A stretch of 64,000 nucleotides of DNA from Oscillospiraceae bacterium (GCA_017406005.1 JAFQZI010000173.1:47624-111623), one strand, 5' to 3'. Shown: positions 48,831-58,886, counted from the first letter of the stretch. Program-made: numbers and translations. The notes: generated by a model from the letters alone, not told the origin.

Positions 48831-50402
48831 TTACTTCAGTGTCTTGACTGCCGTGCGTTCTACGTCAAATGCATTCTTGTACCGGGTGAGGAAAGCGTCG
48901 AAGCCGGCGATTTCAATCTCATCCGCCATCAGGGTGGAGGAAGCGGCGTCGGCAAACACCTTGTTGTCAAGGTAATCTTCCAGCGTTTCGCCATCGTCCT
49001 TCCACAGCATATAGGCAGCCAGCAGCGCCATGCCGTACGGCCCGCCTTCGCCGGCTGTCTCCATCACCGAAACCGGTGCCGAAACCGCCGCGGAGAGCAT
49101 TCTTTGGCCGACGCCGGGCGTCTTGAAGAAGCCGCCGTGGCCGAGAATCTTGTCCACCGGGATGTTTTCTTCGGACCTCAGGATATCCAGCCCGATCTTC
49201 AGCGTGGAAAGGGCGGAGAGCAGGTGCGCACGCATAAAGTTGGCCAGCGTGAAGTTGCAGCCGGGCAGCCTTGCAAAGATCGGCCTGCCTTCATCCAGCG
49301 CGGTCACGCCCTCACCGGAGAAGTAGTTGTAGCTGAGCAGGCCGCCGCAGTCGGGTTCGCCTTCCAGCGCTTTGTAGAAGAGTTTGGTGAACAGCTCGCC
49401 CTTGTTGATCTCCACGCCGAGCATCTCGGCAAATTCAATGAGGAGATTCACCCAGGCGTTGATGTCGGAGGTGCAGTTGGCGCAGTGCACCATGGCCACC
49501 GGCTTCCCGGCAGGGGTCGTCACCATGTTGATCTCGCGGTGCATGCCGAGCTCGTGGTCTGCCACGATCATTGCAAAGTCGGACGTGCCGGCGGACACAT
49601 TGCCCGTCCTCTCGCGGACGGAATTCGTTGCAACCATGCCCGTGCCGGCGTCGCCCTCGCACGGGGCAAACGGAACGCCTGCTTTGAGGTCGCCCGCGGG
49701 ATCGAGGAAGGCCGCGCCTTCGACCGTCAGTTTTCCGGCCAGTTCCCCGGCGACGAGAACCTTCGGCAGGATCTCCCTCAGCTTCCAGGGTATGCCCTTG
49801 GCAGCTGCCAGAACATCAAACTTCTCCACCATTCCCTGGTTATAGTCATTCTTCTCGCTGTCGATCGGGAACATGCCGGACGCCTCGCCGATGCCCATAA
49901 CCTTCTCGCCGGTCAGAAGCGTGTGGATATATCCCGCGAGGGTGGTAAGATAAGCGATGTCCTTCACATGCTCCTCGCCGTTCAGAATTGCCTGGTAGAG
50001 GTGGGCAATGCTCCAGCGCTGCGGGATCGCAAAGCTGAACAGGTTGGTCAGCTCCTCGGCTGCCTGGCCGGTGATGGTGTTGCGCCAGGTGCGGAACTCG
50101 GCAAGCTGCTTGCCGTCTTTGTCAAAGGGCAGGTAGCCATGCATCATGCCGGACACGCCAACCGCCCCGAAGGTCTCCGGAGCGGCGCCGAATTTTGCAA
50201 CAATGTCCTTCTTCAAGTCGGCATAGCAGGCCTGAAGCCCGGTGTGCACGGTGCCCATATCATACGTCCAGATGCCGTCAACCAGCTGGTTTTCCCATTC
50301 AAAGCCGCCGGAAGCGATCGGGATATGCTTCTCATCGAGCAGAACCGCTTTGATTCTGGTTGAGCCAAGCTCTATGCCAAGAACGGTTTTTGTAAAGTCC
50401 AT
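48831..50402 (-). CDS. FGGY-family carbohydrate kinase
   Basis: A 523-aa sugar kinase. The N-terminal ATPase-fold motif is [16 protein letters not shown] (about 8-23). [13 protein letters not shown] (about 82-94) and [10 protein letters not shown] give the substrate side, and [16 protein letters not shown] (about 420-435) is the C-terminal FGGY signature region. Sequence places it near ribulokinase/xylulokinase-type enzymes but does not fix the sugar. As last gene of the YtfQRT-YjfF-type operon it probably phosphorylates the imported sugar or its ketose derivative. Confidence 0.85.
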   Translation of the reverse strand: MDFTKTVLGIELGSTRIKAVLLDEKHIPIASGGFEWENQLVDGIWTYDMGTVHTGLQACYADLKKDIVAKFGAAPETFGAVGVSGMMHGYLPFDKDGKQLAEFRTWRNTITGQAAEELTNLFSFAIPQRWSIAHLYQAILNGEEHVKDIAYLTTLAGYIHTLLTGEKVMGIGEASGMFPIDSEKNDYNQGMVEKFDVLAAAKGIPWKLREILPKVLVAGELAGKLTVEGAAFLDPAGDLKAGVPFAPCEGDAGTGMVATNSVRERTGNVSAGTSDFAMIVADHELGMHREINMVTTPAGKPVAMVHCANCTSDINAWVNLLIEFAEMLGVEINKGELFTKLFYKALEGEPDCGGLLSYNYFSGEGVTALDEGRPIFARLPGCNFTLANFMRAHLLSALSTLKIGLDILRSEENIPVDKILGHGGFFKTPGVGQRMLSAAVSAPVSVMETAGEGGPYGMALLAAYMLWKDDGETLEDYLDNKVFADAASSTLMADEIEIAGFDAFLTRYKNAFDVERTAVKTLK

Positions 50403-50423
50403 AATATATCTCCTATTACGCCG

Positions 50424-51488
50424 CTATGTTTTGGCTTTGGTTTCTTTCTTTCTCTCGGAGGTGGTGACGACAATACGCTGGATCACAATGAAGAGGGCCA
50501 GCAGGCCGCCGGTGGCGATCTTGCCCCACCAGGAGAGGAGGTTGCCGTTGAAGGTGATCAGGGCCGGGATGACGGACTTGAGCAGCACCCCGAAGAGCGT
50601 GCCGATCATATAGCCGACGCCGCCGGTGAGCAGCGTGCCGCCGATAACCGCGCAGGTGATCGCCTCCAGCTCGCCGCCGTTGAGGGCGAGGTTCCAGCCG
50701 CTCTTGACTTCGAGCAGATAGGCAAAGCCCGCCATGACCGAGCAGAAGCCGTTGAAGCCGTACACCAGGACCTTGGTTTTGCCCACAGGGAGGCCCATCA
50801 GCTTGGCGCTCTGCTCATTGCCGCCGATGGCGTAGATATTTCTGCCGAATTTCGTCCTCTGCAGGATAATGGTGCCGATGATGATCATCACAATGAACAC
50901 CAGCAGATTGATGTTGATAAAGGCGATCGGCTTGATCTTCACCCATTCGCCGTCAACATATTTCTTGAAATACCACTTCCAGCCGGCAAGCGCGTCGATC
51001 ATCGGATGGGAGACGGAGATCGACTCACGGCTGATCAGGGAGCAGACACCGCGTGCGAGGAAGTTGCCCGCCAGCGTGGTGATGAAGGGAGGAACATTCA
51101 GGTAGTGGATCGCGGCGCCCTGGAGGAGGCCGAGGCCTACGCCGACCACCATGGCAAACGCCATGCAGAGGGCGGGATGGTAGCCGAGGACGCTGGTGCC
51201 GTAGGCGACGATCATGCCCGTCAGGCACGCGACGGAGGCAACCGACAGATCGATACCGCCGGTGATCAGAACCATCGTCATACCGATGGCGGAAATGCCG
51301 TAGTAGGCATTGTCCTTAAACATGTTGACAAAGGTTCTGAGGGTGGTGAACCCGATGCTGCCGAAACGGATGGCACCGTAGATATAGATCAGGATAAAGA
51401 TGCCGACGGTGGCGTACACCATCACATACTGGGGCTTCAGCAGCCTGCTCATCAGGCTCTGCCGCTGTTCAGGGACTCGTTCAGGCAT
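50424..51488 (-). CDS. yjfF: Sugar ABC transporter permease (YjfF-type)
   Basis: A 354-aa permease with eight to ten hydrophobic segments. GISAIGMTMVLITGGIDLSV is the family motif for ribose/galactofuranose-class permeases, and IYAIGGNEQSAKLMGLPVGK is the coupling segment that contacts the ATPase. The ATG at 51488 (MPERVPEQ) is 6 bases after GGAGGTG; it overlaps the previous permease by 8 bp. It should pair with the other permease to form the channel. Confidence 0.88.
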   Translation of the reverse strand: MPERVPEQRQSLMSRLLKPQYVMVYATVGIFILIYIYGAIRFGSIGFTTLRTFVNMFKDNAYYGISAIGMTMVLITGGIDLSVASVACLTGMIVAYGTSVLGYHPALCMAFAMVVGVGLGLLQGAAIHYLNVPPFITTLAGNFLARGVCSLISRESISVSHPMIDALAGWKWYFKKYVDGEWVKIKPIAFININLLVFIVMIIIGTIILQRTKFGRNIYAIGGNEQSAKLMGLPVGKTKVLVYGFNGFCSVMAGFAYLLEVKSGWNLALNGGELEAITCAVIGGTLLTGGVGYMIGTLFGVLLKSVIPALITFNGNLLSWWGKIATGGLLALFIVIQRIVVTTSERKKETKAKT

Positions 51489-52551
51489 GCTGCACACCTC
51501 CCGTCGCTTTTTTCCTGCCGAGTTTTGACATCCTCTTGCGGACCGGCTCGGACTGGAGCACGATGATCAGAATGATGATCATTGCCTTGAAAGCCATCGT
51601 CGCTTCGGAGACGATGCCGAAGTAATAGACGAAGGTGACGATTGTGCGGATGATAATGGAACCTACCACGGTTCCGGCAAGGCTGAACTTGCCGCCGCTC
51701 ATGCTGGTGCCGCCGATAACGACGGCAAGAATCGCGTCCATTTCAAAGTTGATGCCGAAGTTGTTCGAGTCATTCGACATGACGCGGCTGGCCGTGATCA
51801 GGCCGGAGATTGCGGAGAGGAAAGCCGTGAGCATAAAGCAGATCATGACGATCTTTCTGGAATTGATGCCGCTCAGCCGGCTGGCGCTCGGGTTGATGCC
51901 GACGGATTCGACCATGGTGCCGAAGGCCGTCTTCCGGACGAAGAGTGAGACGCAAAGGACCACCACGGCGGTGATGATGATCGGCATCGGGAGGAAGAAC
52001 AGGCTGCCCTGCCCAATCACGCGGAAGGGGGAATAGAGCGTGGTGAACTGCTTGCCGTTGGTCACAATCTGGGCAATGCCGCGCCCGCAGACCATGAGGA
52101 TCAGCGTGGCGATGATCGGCTGCATGCCGATGCGGGAAATCATGAAGCCGTTGAACAGCCCCATCAGAGTGCAGACGGCCAGCGGAACAAGGATGACCAG
52201 AATGAACGGCTTGACCGTATAATCACCGGGCGTGTTGTAGACCAGAACATCCCAGCGCAGGAACTTCAGCGCCAGGGCGCCGCTGAGGGCCACCAGAGAG
52301 CCGACGGAAAGGTCCGTCCCCGCGAGGGCGATAACGAGCGTCATGCCCATGGCAATGATGGTGATCTCCGAAGAGCGGTTGAGAATATCGATCAGGCTGC
52401 CGTACAGCATGCCCGTTGCCGGCTGATATTTGATGGAGAAAAAGTCAGGCCGGATGATGAAGCAGACAAGGAGGATCAGCAACTCCGCAATAACGGCCCA
52501 GGTTATTTTGGACTGCATGATGTTGGAAAGGCTGAATTGTTTCTTTTTCAT
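51481..52551 (-). CDS. ytfT: Sugar ABC transporter permease (YtfT-type)
   Basis: A 356-aa permease: MLYGSLIDILNRSSEITIIA, then AMGMTLVIALAGTDLSVGSL, and VESVGINPSASRLSGINSRK as coupling helix. Strong resemblance to the galactofuranose permease YtfT. The ATG at 52551 overlaps the ATPase stop by 4 bp. The C-terminus is a basic tail (KRMSKLGRKKATGG). Confidence 0.88.
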   Translation of the reverse strand: MKKKQFSLSNIMQSKITWAVIAELLILLVCFIIRPDFFSIKYQPATGMLYGSLIDILNRSSEITIIAMGMTLVIALAGTDLSVGSLVALSGALALKFLRWDVLVYNTPGDYTVKPFILVILVPLAVCTLMGLFNGFMISRIGMQPIIATLILMVCGRGIAQIVTNGKQFTTLYSPFRVIGQGSLFFLPMPIIITAVVVLCVSLFVRKTAFGTMVESVGINPSASRLSGINSRKIVMICFMLTAFLSAISGLITASRVMSNDSNNFGINFEMDAILAVVIGGTSMSGGKFSLAGTVVGSIIIRTIVTFVYYFGIVSEATMAFKAMIIILIIVLQSEPVRKRMSKLGRKKATGGVQHA

Positions 52552-54065
52552 GCGCTCGCTCCTTCCTGTACCCCTTCGGCGATGATGCTGAGGATCGTCT
52601 GCTGCGTGCATCCCTCGCCGTTGACTTCGCCAACCTTCTTTCCGTCACGCATGACGATGATGCGGTTGGAGCAGCGGATGATCTCGTCGAGCTCGGAGCT
52701 GATGAAGATAACGGAAACGCCGTCATTGCACATCTCGAGCATCAGGCGCTGGATCTCCGCCTTGGCACCAACGTCGATGCCTCGCGTCGGCTCGTCGAGG
52801 ATCAGCAGATCCGGCTGCGTCGCCATCCAGCGGGCGAGAATGACCTTCTGCTGGTTGCCGCCGGAGAGCTCGCCGATCTTCTTCTCGGCATCCGGGGTGG
52901 CAATGGAGAGCAGCTTGATGTATTTGTCTGCCATCTCATTCTGCTCCTGCATCGAGATCGGATGCAGGAAGCCCCGTCTGGCCTGGAGGGCAAGGGCGAT
53001 ATTCTCACGGATGGAGAGATCGCCGATGATACCGTCGCGCTTTCTGTCTTCCGGGCAGAAGGCCATCTTGGCCATAATGGCATCAAGCGGATTTTTGATG
53101 GAGACCTGCTTGCCGTTGATCGCTTCCGTTCCTTCGGTGGCGGGAACCGCGCCGAAGAGCAGCTCAGCGGTCTCTGTACGGCCGCTGCCGAGCAGCCCGG
53201 CAAAGCCCAGCAGCTCACCCTTCTTCATAGAGAGGTTCACATTCTGGATCTGGCCGGGGGCGCCGAGATTCTCCGTCCTCATCATTTCGGGAGCACTCGG
53301 GTCGACGGTTGCACGCTTCAGGTTGAAGATCACGTCCATGTCTTTGCCGATCATCTTCGTGACCAGTTCAAGCTTTGTAATATCGGTGATGTTAAACGTG
53401 CCGACCAGGGAGCCGTTGCGGAGAATCGTCAGCCTGTCGCTGACGGCAAAAACCTGGTCGAGGAAGTGCGTGATGAAGATGATGCCCATCCCCTCCGCCT
53501 TCAGCTCGTTCATAACATCAAAGAGGAGTTTAACTTCGTTATCGTCAAGGGATGAAGTAGGTTCATCCAAAATCAGAATTTTCGCATCAATGTCTACCGC
53601 GCGGGCGATGGAAACCATCTGCTGAATGGCAGTAGAATAGTTGTTCAGGGGGCGGGTGACGTCAATATCCATATGGAACCTTGACATCAGCTCCTTGGCC
53701 CTCCTGTTGATTTCCTTCCAGTTGATCATTCCACTTTTCATCGGCTGGCGGCCGACGAAGATGTTCTCGGCAACTGTCAGGTTAGGGCATAGGTTGATCT
53801 CCTGATAAACCGTTGAGATGCCCATGGAAAAGGCATCCTGCGGGTTTGTGGGTCTGATTTCCTTTCCGTCAAACAAAATGGTGCCCGCATCCATATGATG
53901 GACACCCGTCAGGCATTTGATCAGTGTACTTTTTCCCGCTCCGTTTTCTCCCAAAAGTGCGTGGATTTCCCCTGCTTTCAGGGAAAAATCCACCTTATCC
54001 AACGCTTTTACACCGGGAAACTGTATTTCAATGCCTTTCATTTCCAGCAAGTTATGATCCGGCAA
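52548..54065 (-). CDS. Sugar ABC transporter ATP-binding protein (two NBDs)
   Basis: A 505-aa tandem ATPase of the ribose/galactofuranose importer class (YtfR-like). NBD1 has GENGAGKST (about 39-47) and Walker B ILILDEPTSSLDD, but a degenerate signature (NNYSTAIQQM). NBD2 has the usual degenerate Walker A (FAGLLGSGRTE), an intact LSGGNQQK and ILDEPTRGIDVG. It follows the binding-protein gene after a terminator-like hairpin, which would lower its expression compared with the binding protein. Confidence 0.92.
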   Translation of the reverse strand: MPDHNLLEMKGIEIQFPGVKALDKVDFSLKAGEIHALLGENGAGKSTLIKCLTGVHHMDAGTILFDGKEIRPTNPQDAFSMGISTVYQEINLCPNLTVAENIFVGRQPMKSGMINWKEINRRAKELMSRFHMDIDVTRPLNNYSTAIQQMVSIARAVDIDAKILILDEPTSSLDDNEVKLLFDVMNELKAEGMGIIFITHFLDQVFAVSDRLTILRNGSLVGTFNITDITKLELVTKMIGKDMDVIFNLKRATVDPSAPEMMRTENLGAPGQIQNVNLSMKKGELLGFAGLLGSGRTETAELLFGAVPATEGTEAINGKQVSIKNPLDAIMAKMAFCPEDRKRDGIIGDLSIRENIALALQARRGFLHPISMQEQNEMADKYIKLLSIATPDAEKKIGELSGGNQQKVILARWMATQPDLLILDEPTRGIDVGAKAEIQRLMLEMCNDGVSVIFISSELDEIIRCSNRIIVMRDGKKVGEVNGEGCTQQTILSIIAEGVQEGASA

Positions 54066-54083
54066 TTGAATTCCTCCTTAAGA

Positions 54084-54119
54084 AGCGAGGGCGGAAGGTC
54101 TGAGGCCTCCGCCCTTGCT
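54084..54119 (-). other. Stable hairpin before the ATPase ribosome site
   Basis: AGCGAGGGCGGAAGG pairs with GCCTCCGCCCTTGCT; no T run follows on minus. Probably an mRNA-stability or processing hairpin. Confidence 0.5.
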
Positions 54120-54149
54120 AAAAAATGGGGCCGGCTGAACGCCAGCCCC
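54119..54149 (-). terminator. Attenuator/terminator after the binding-protein gene
   Basis: GGGGCTGGC ... GCCGGCCCC hairpin followed on minus by ATTTTTT. Partial termination here would give more binding protein than membrane components. Confidence 0.75.
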
Positions 54150-54184
54150 TAAAACTCAGACTGTTCTGATTTCAGACTGTGGGA

Positions 54185-55177
54185 TTAATATACGCGGCTG
54201 TCGATCACATCTGCTGCAAGAACAGAAGTGACAGTGCCGAGGTCGATGCCGCCGACGCAGTCATAGACACCTTCTTCGGGGTGCAGGATGGACTTCTCAA
54301 AGGTCTCGCCAGCTTCGAGAGCTTCGATGGTCTTCTCTACGAACGGACCATAGAGCGGGGTGCACTCGACGGTGCAGTTCATATCGCCAGCAACGATTGC
54401 TTCGAATGCTGCCTTAACGGAGTCGCAGCCGACAATGATAATGTCTTTGCCCGGAACAAGGCCGGCAGCCTTGATGGCATCAACAGCGCCAAGACCCATA
54501 TCGTCGTTCTGTACGATGAGGACATCGATCTTGTCAACGGACTTCAGCCAGGATTCCATAACTGCCTGGCCTTCGGTACGTGTGAAGTTACCGGACTGCT
54601 GAGCAACGAGCTTCATGTTGGGGTACTCGGCAAGGGCAGCCAGGTTGCCTTCGGTACGGCCGACCTGTGCGCCGGAACCGGTGGTGCCTTCCATGATGGC
54701 TACGCAAACTTCTTCATCGCCACGGCCAATGCTCTTGAGGTACTCACCGGCCCATGCGACCTGACGGCGGCCTTCTTCTACGAAGTCACCACCGAATGCG
54801 GCAACATAGTCAATCTTGTCAGCGCAGTCAGGCATACGGTCGATGAGGATCAGGGGGATCTCAGCCTCGTTTACTTCTGCAAGGACTTCATCCCAGCCGG
54901 TCTCAACAACGCCGGTGAAGAGGATGTAGTCAACACCCTGGGTGATGAAGTTACGAAGAGCCTTGATCTGGTTCTCCTGCTTCTGCTGAGCATCATCATA
55001 AATGAGCGTCCAGCCTTCGTGGCCTTCGATGGTGCCCTTAATGCTGTCGGTATTGGCGGTACGCCAGTCGGATTCCTGGCCGATCTGGGAGAAAGCAACC
55101 TTGATGTCTGCAAATGCAGATGCGCCAAGAGCTACTACCATAGCCAGTGTGAGAACGATTGCGAGAATCTTTTTCAT
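54185..55177 (-). CDS. ytfQ: Sugar ABC transporter substrate-binding protein (YtfQ-type)
   Basis: A 330-aa exported binding protein, signal peptide MKKILAIVLTLAMVVALGAS with cleavage near AFA. Ligand-site sequence VAFSQIGQESDWRTANTDS is typical of the galactofuranose/pyranose-binding YtfQ group; DDAQQKQENQIKALRNFI and VGCDSVKAAFEAI follow. There is no lipobox, so anchoring is uncertain in a Gram-positive cell. First gene of the uptake operon; its promoter has the GGACATATGTCC palindrome. Confidence 0.88.
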   Translation of the reverse strand: MKKILAIVLTLAMVVALGASAFADIKVAFSQIGQESDWRTANTDSIKGTIEGHEGWTLIYDDAQQKQENQIKALRNFITQGVDYILFTGVVETGWDEVLAEVNEAEIPLILIDRMPDCADKIDYVAAFGGDFVEEGRRQVAWAGEYLKSIGRGDEEVCVAIMEGTTGSGAQVGRTEGNLAALAEYPNMKLVAQQSGNFTRTEGQAVMESWLKSVDKIDVLIVQNDDMGLGAVDAIKAAGLVPGKDIIIVGCDSVKAAFEAIVAGDMNCTVECTPLYGPFVEKTIEALEAGETFEKSILHPEEGVYDCVGGIDLGTVTSVLAADVIDSRVY

Positions 55178-55204
55178 GTTTGCTTACCTCTTTCTTATAT
55201 TTTT

Positions 55205-55254
55205 GGACATATGTCCTTGCATATAATTCAACCACTAAAAGAAAAAAACGTCAA
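55205..55254 (-). promoter_or_regulatory. Promoter and GGAC-N4-GTCC operator of the first sugar operon
   Basis: On minus: TTGACG (55254-55249) followed by a T tract; a perfect palindrome GGACATATGTCC at 55216-55205, starting 38 bases after the first base of the -35. The -10 is weak (TTGAAT at 17 bp spacing), consistent with activation. Confidence 0.65.
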
Positions 55255-55302
55255 TCAAAAAATTTAAGGTATTTTGTTTGAAATTTTAACATCTTAAAAA
55301 AT

Positions 55303-56292
55303 TCAGTATTCCCGGGAATCGATGACCTGCTGCGAGATGGTTTCGCAGGTAAAGAACGTCTCTTCCACATAGGAAGATTTCGGAACGGTCTCTCCGGCTT
55401 CACAGCTTTTGATCAGCCTGTCGACCCGCGGGCCGTGGAGCGGATTGCACTCCACACAGAGATTGATCTTCCCCTCCAGACAGAACTGGAGCGCTTTTCT
55501 CACCGCGTCAAAGGAGATGATCTTTACTTTCCCTTCCCTGCCGTAGGAAATCCCCGCCTCATCCAGCGCGCGCATGGCGCCGAAGGTCATATTGTCATTC
55601 TCACTGTAGAGGACATCAAAAGCCGTTCCGGTTTTCAGGAAGTCCCTGACAACCTCATAGCCTTTCGCCTCGGTAAACTCGCCCTTCAGGGCAGCTTCGA
55701 TCGTCCAGGCCTCATGACGGGAGACCGCCTCCTCCAGAGCGCGGCTTCGCATGAGCTGGGCAGTAGCCCCTTCGGTGCCCTGCAGGTGGAGGATCCTCAG
55801 CGGGGTATCTTCTTCGGAAAACTGTTCTTCCATCCAGGTGACGGCCATCCGGCCTTCCTGATAGAAGTCCGACCCGACCCAGCTCTGGTAGAGCGACTCG
55901 TCCTCCACGTTCACCTGCCTGTCGACAACGATCACCGGGATCCCGGCTTCTTTTGCTTCCCGGAAGACGCTTTCCCAGCCGGTCTCAGAGATGGGCGCAA
56001 GGACGATATAGTTCACATCCTGCTGGATGAAGTTGCGGATGGCCAGATACTGGTTTTCCTGTTTCTGCCTGGCATTGTCAAAGAGCAGCCTGTAACCGTT
56101 TGCCTCGCTCAGTGCGCTGACCATGGAAGCCGTGTTGGCAAGCCGCCAGTCGGACTCGGAACCGACCTGGCTGAAACCGACCACTACCAGAGAGTCATCA
56201 TAATCGTTTTCCCGGGAAGCGGAAAAGCCGGCACAGCCTGCAAGAACAAGCGCAATGCTGAACAGAAGCAGCAAAAGAACAGTCTTCCTCAT
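55303..56292 (-). CDS. Lipoprotein sugar-binding protein, sensor partner of the two-component system
   Basis: A 329-aa YtfQ-like binding protein with a lipobox (LLLLFSIALVLAGCAG, Cys20). Its ligand-site segment VGFSQVGSESDWRLANTAS matches the transporter-associated binding protein (54185-55177) closely. It is encoded behind the histidine kinase with a 4-bp overlap and not with a permease, so it most likely presents the sugar to the kinase, like XylFII in the XylFII-LytS-YesN system of clostridia. Confidence 0.82.
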   Translation of the reverse strand: MRKTVLLLLLFSIALVLAGCAGFSASRENDYDDSLVVVGFSQVGSESDWRLANTASMVSALSEANGYRLLFDNARQKQENQYLAIRNFIQQDVNYIVLAPISETGWESVFREAKEAGIPVIVVDRQVNVEDESLYQSWVGSDFYQEGRMAVTWMEEQFSEEDTPLRILHLQGTEGATAQLMRSRALEEAVSRHEAWTIEAALKGEFTEAKGYEVVRDFLKTGTAFDVLYSENDNMTFGAMRALDEAGISYGREGKVKIISFDAVRKALQFCLEGKINLCVECNPLHGPRVDRLIKSCEAGETVPKSSYVEETFFTCETISQQVIDSREY

Positions 56293-57734
56293 TTTTCTTC
56301 TCCAATCTCCGTGACCCAGGGGATCCGGATGGATATTTCGGTGCCGACACCCGAGATGCTGCTGATGTCAAAGGTAACCTTTTCCCCGAAGAGTAGCTTC
56401 AGGCGTTTATAGGCAGCTGTGATCCCGAAGCCCGGTGTTTCGTCATTTTCCAGGCCGGCGCGAAGCTCGGCAAGCGTCTCATCCGGCATGCCCATCCCGG
56501 TGTCTTTGACGCGAAGCGTAATCCAGGTTCCGTCGCATTCATCCGAAATCAGGATGGAACCGCCGCCGCGCTTGAGCTTGATGCCGTGGTAGATGGCGTT
56601 TTCCACCAGGGGCTGGAGCGTCATCTTCGGGATCAGGCACTGGCTGTATTCCGGGTCAAAGTCGATCTCATAGGTGAGAATGTCCTTATACCGCACCTGC
56701 TGGATTTCCAGGTAGCTCCGGATATGCCGCTCTTCTTCGGCAAGGGTAATAATCTCTTTGCCGTTGCTGAGGAAGGACCGGAAATACGTGGAGAGGCTGA
56801 CAATCATTTTTTCCGCCTGCTCGGTCTTGCCGGTTTCGATCAGCCAGACGATGGCATCGAGTGTGTTGTAGAGAAAATGCGGGTTTATCTGGGCCTGGAT
56901 CAGTGCGAGCTCCATCTTTCTGACGCGAAGCTGCTCCTCATTGTTCAGCTTCATCTGGGTATCGAGCTTTTCCACCATCTGCTCAATCCCGTCGCTCAGG
57001 GACTGCAGCTTTTCATCCTCAGCCTTGACCGGCATCTTGGCCTGCAGGGCTCCGTGCCCGATCTCGTCAACACGGTCATAGAGCGCATCGATCGGCGCGG
57101 TGATGCTCGCGGTGATGCTTCTGGTTTTTCTGGCCGTCCGCCGGATGAGAAGGAGCATCAGGATGCCTGCCGCAAGAAGCTCCACGATGATGACGATATT
57201 GATCTTCTGCTGGACCTCAGCGAGTTCGCCTGCTTCAATATAAAGGTAAGTATAAATGTATTCCTCGATCAGCTCCGTAATGACATAGATATTGGATTCG
57301 AGCTGCTGGATCCGCTCGTCGTAACCTACCGCATCCCGGATCTGCACAATGCTGTCGTACAGGTTGTCGCACAGGTTCAGAACACTCTGGATGGTCCGGT
57401 GCGCCTCGCGGTTTCCGGTGGCTTTCTGAAGCGTCTCCGCAAGGTTCCGCGCGGTTCCCACCTCGGCATATGGGAGCTCGTCACTGCTGCCGCTGACGAA
57501 GGTATACATTTTCAGGTCCACTTCATCCTTGAAGTTGTGGTTAAAGCGCGAAGCCGTCGTAATGTTGCTGCTCACTCTCGCATACTGCAGCATAAAAGCC
57601 ACAAAAAGCACTATGACCAGGACAAGGATCACGGAAAACGGAATAATCATCTGGCGGATCAGGCTTTTCAGCTTTCCGTCAATCGATTTGCGGTCTTTTT
57701 CGGGAGAGGAACCGCTTTCGGTATACGGTGCCAT
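56289..57734 (-). CDS. Sensor histidine kinase, YesM/LytS type
   Basis: A 481-aa membrane kinase. Two transmembrane helices (about 29-51 and 192-212) bracket a helical extracellular sensor of about 140 residues. Then come a HAMP-like linker, the His_kinase segment ALIQAQINPHFLYNTLDAIV (phospho-acceptor His in NPHFLYN), and HATPase motifs (LVENAIYHGI, DTGMGMPDE, GFGITAAYKRL). ATG at 57734 follows GGGAGGCGG inside the end of the response-regulator gene. It should sense the sugar via the neighbouring lipoprotein. Confidence 0.9.
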   Translation of the reverse strand: MAPYTESGSSPEKDRKSIDGKLKSLIRQMIIPFSVILVLVIVLFVAFMLQYARVSSNITTASRFNHNFKDEVDLKMYTFVSGSSDELPYAEVGTARNLAETLQKATGNREAHRTIQSVLNLCDNLYDSIVQIRDAVGYDERIQQLESNIYVITELIEEYIYTYLYIEAGELAEVQQKINIVIIVELLAAGILMLLLIRRTARKTRSITASITAPIDALYDRVDEIGHGALQAKMPVKAEDEKLQSLSDGIEQMVEKLDTQMKLNNEEQLRVRKMELALIQAQINPHFLYNTLDAIVWLIETGKTEQAEKMIVSLSTYFRSFLSNGKEIITLAEEERHIRSYLEIQQVRYKDILTYEIDFDPEYSQCLIPKMTLQPLVENAIYHGIKLKRGGGSILISDECDGTWITLRVKDTGMGMPDETLAELRAGLENDETPGFGITAAYKRLKLLFGEKVTFDISSISGVGTEISIRIPWVTEIGEEK

Positions 57735-57735
57735 T

Positions 57736-58821
57736 CTAATCCGCCTCCCGGCTGCGGTATTCGCTGGGCGTGCATCCCTGCGTCCTCTTGAAGACATAGC
57801 TGAAATACCGCGGGTCTTTATATCCCACCGCAAGGGCTATCTCTCCGGAGCGCATGTCCGTCTCGCGCAGAAGCTGTCTCGCGCGCTGCATGCGTTTTTT
57901 CGTCAGATACTCGATGAAGGAATCGCCGACCTTCTGGCTGAAGATGGCGCTGAGATAGTTCGAGCTGACATTGATGGCCTTCGCGGCCGTATTGAGGGAA
58001 ATGGCATCGCTGCAGTAGTTGTCGTTGATATAGCGGAGGGCGTCCTCCACCAGATCCCCGCCGGATTTCCGGGAGGCACTGTCACGCACGGAAATCACGC
58101 TTTTCAGCACGGTGCAAAGGTAACTTTTCAGCTCTTCGCCGGAATAGTCCACAGGCAGGTCAGGCACCAGCTCCGCAAGCTGCTCTCCGGAAATACCGGA
58201 ATCCTGCAGGGCGTTGGCAGCACTGATGCGGATACTGACAAGCAGATAGTTTTTAAAAAGCATCGACTGTTCCGCACCGTGTAGGCTGCGGATAAACCGC
58301 TCCACGAATGCATCGACATCCTCTGCCCGGCCCGATTCGATAAAACCGCTGAGCACCTTCGGGTCAAAGCCCGACAGCTCCAGGGAGGAGAGGCTGTCTT
58401 CCGTCCCCCATTCTCTTTGCTGGCGGGGAGCTCTCTTCGTCTGCTCCTCTTCAATTCTCCGGCGTGTATTCTCCAGCGCACTGATCATATCCGCCTTGGT
58501 GACGGGCTTCAGGAGGAACCTGTCCGCATGCAGCTCCACCGCCTGCCGGGCATATTCAAAATCATCATACCCGCTGATAATAATGATTTTCGTGTCGGGC
58601 AGCTCTTCGCTGACGTATTTGCTGAAGGTAAGCCCATCCATAAACGGCATCTTGATGTCGGTAATCACAACATCCGGCTTCAGCTTCCGCACCATTTCCA
58701 GTGCCATTTCTCCGTCTGACGCCTCACCGGAAAAAACAAAGCCGTGCTGTTCCCAGGGAATGCTGTCACGCAGGGCCTCGCGGATAATCACTTCGTCCTC
58801 GGCGAGAAAAACTTTCAGCAT
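57736..58821 (-). CDS. Response regulator, YesN type (REC plus AraC HTH)
   Basis: A 361-aa regulator. The receiver domain has acidic EDE at 8-10, phospho-acceptor Asp in VVITDIKMPFMDG (about 55) and the conserved Lys in FLLKPVTK. The C-terminal AraC domain (about 255-355) has NYLSAIFSQKVGDSFIEYLT and GYKDPRYFSYVFKRTQGCTP. It probably activates both flanking ABC operons through the GGAC-N4-GTCC palindromes; this is inference from context. Confidence 0.9.
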   Translation of the reverse strand: MLKVFLAEDEVIIREALRDSIPWEQHGFVFSGEASDGEMALEMVRKLKPDVVITDIKMPFMDGLTFSKYVSEELPDTKIIIISGYDDFEYARQAVELHADRFLLKPVTKADMISALENTRRRIEEEQTKRAPRQQREWGTEDSLSSLELSGFDPKVLSGFIESGRAEDVDAFVERFIRSLHGAEQSMLFKNYLLVSIRISAANALQDSGISGEQLAELVPDLPVDYSGEELKSYLCTVLKSVISVRDSASRKSGGDLVEDALRYINDNYCSDAISLNTAAKAINVSSNYLSAIFSQKVGDSFIEYLTKKRMQRARQLLRETDMRSGEIALAVGYKDPRYFSYVFKRTQGCTPSEYRSREAD

Positions 58822-58857
58822 GTGGCACTCTCCCTTCCCTGTAAATTTTCTACGAAT

Positions 58858-58886
58858 ATTTTATCCGTTGTTCCGAAAAAAATCAA
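58858..58886 (-). promoter_or_regulatory. Promoter of the two-component/sensor operon
   Basis: On minus: TTGATT (58886-58881), 17-base spacer, TAAAAT (58863-58858). Confidence 0.65.
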
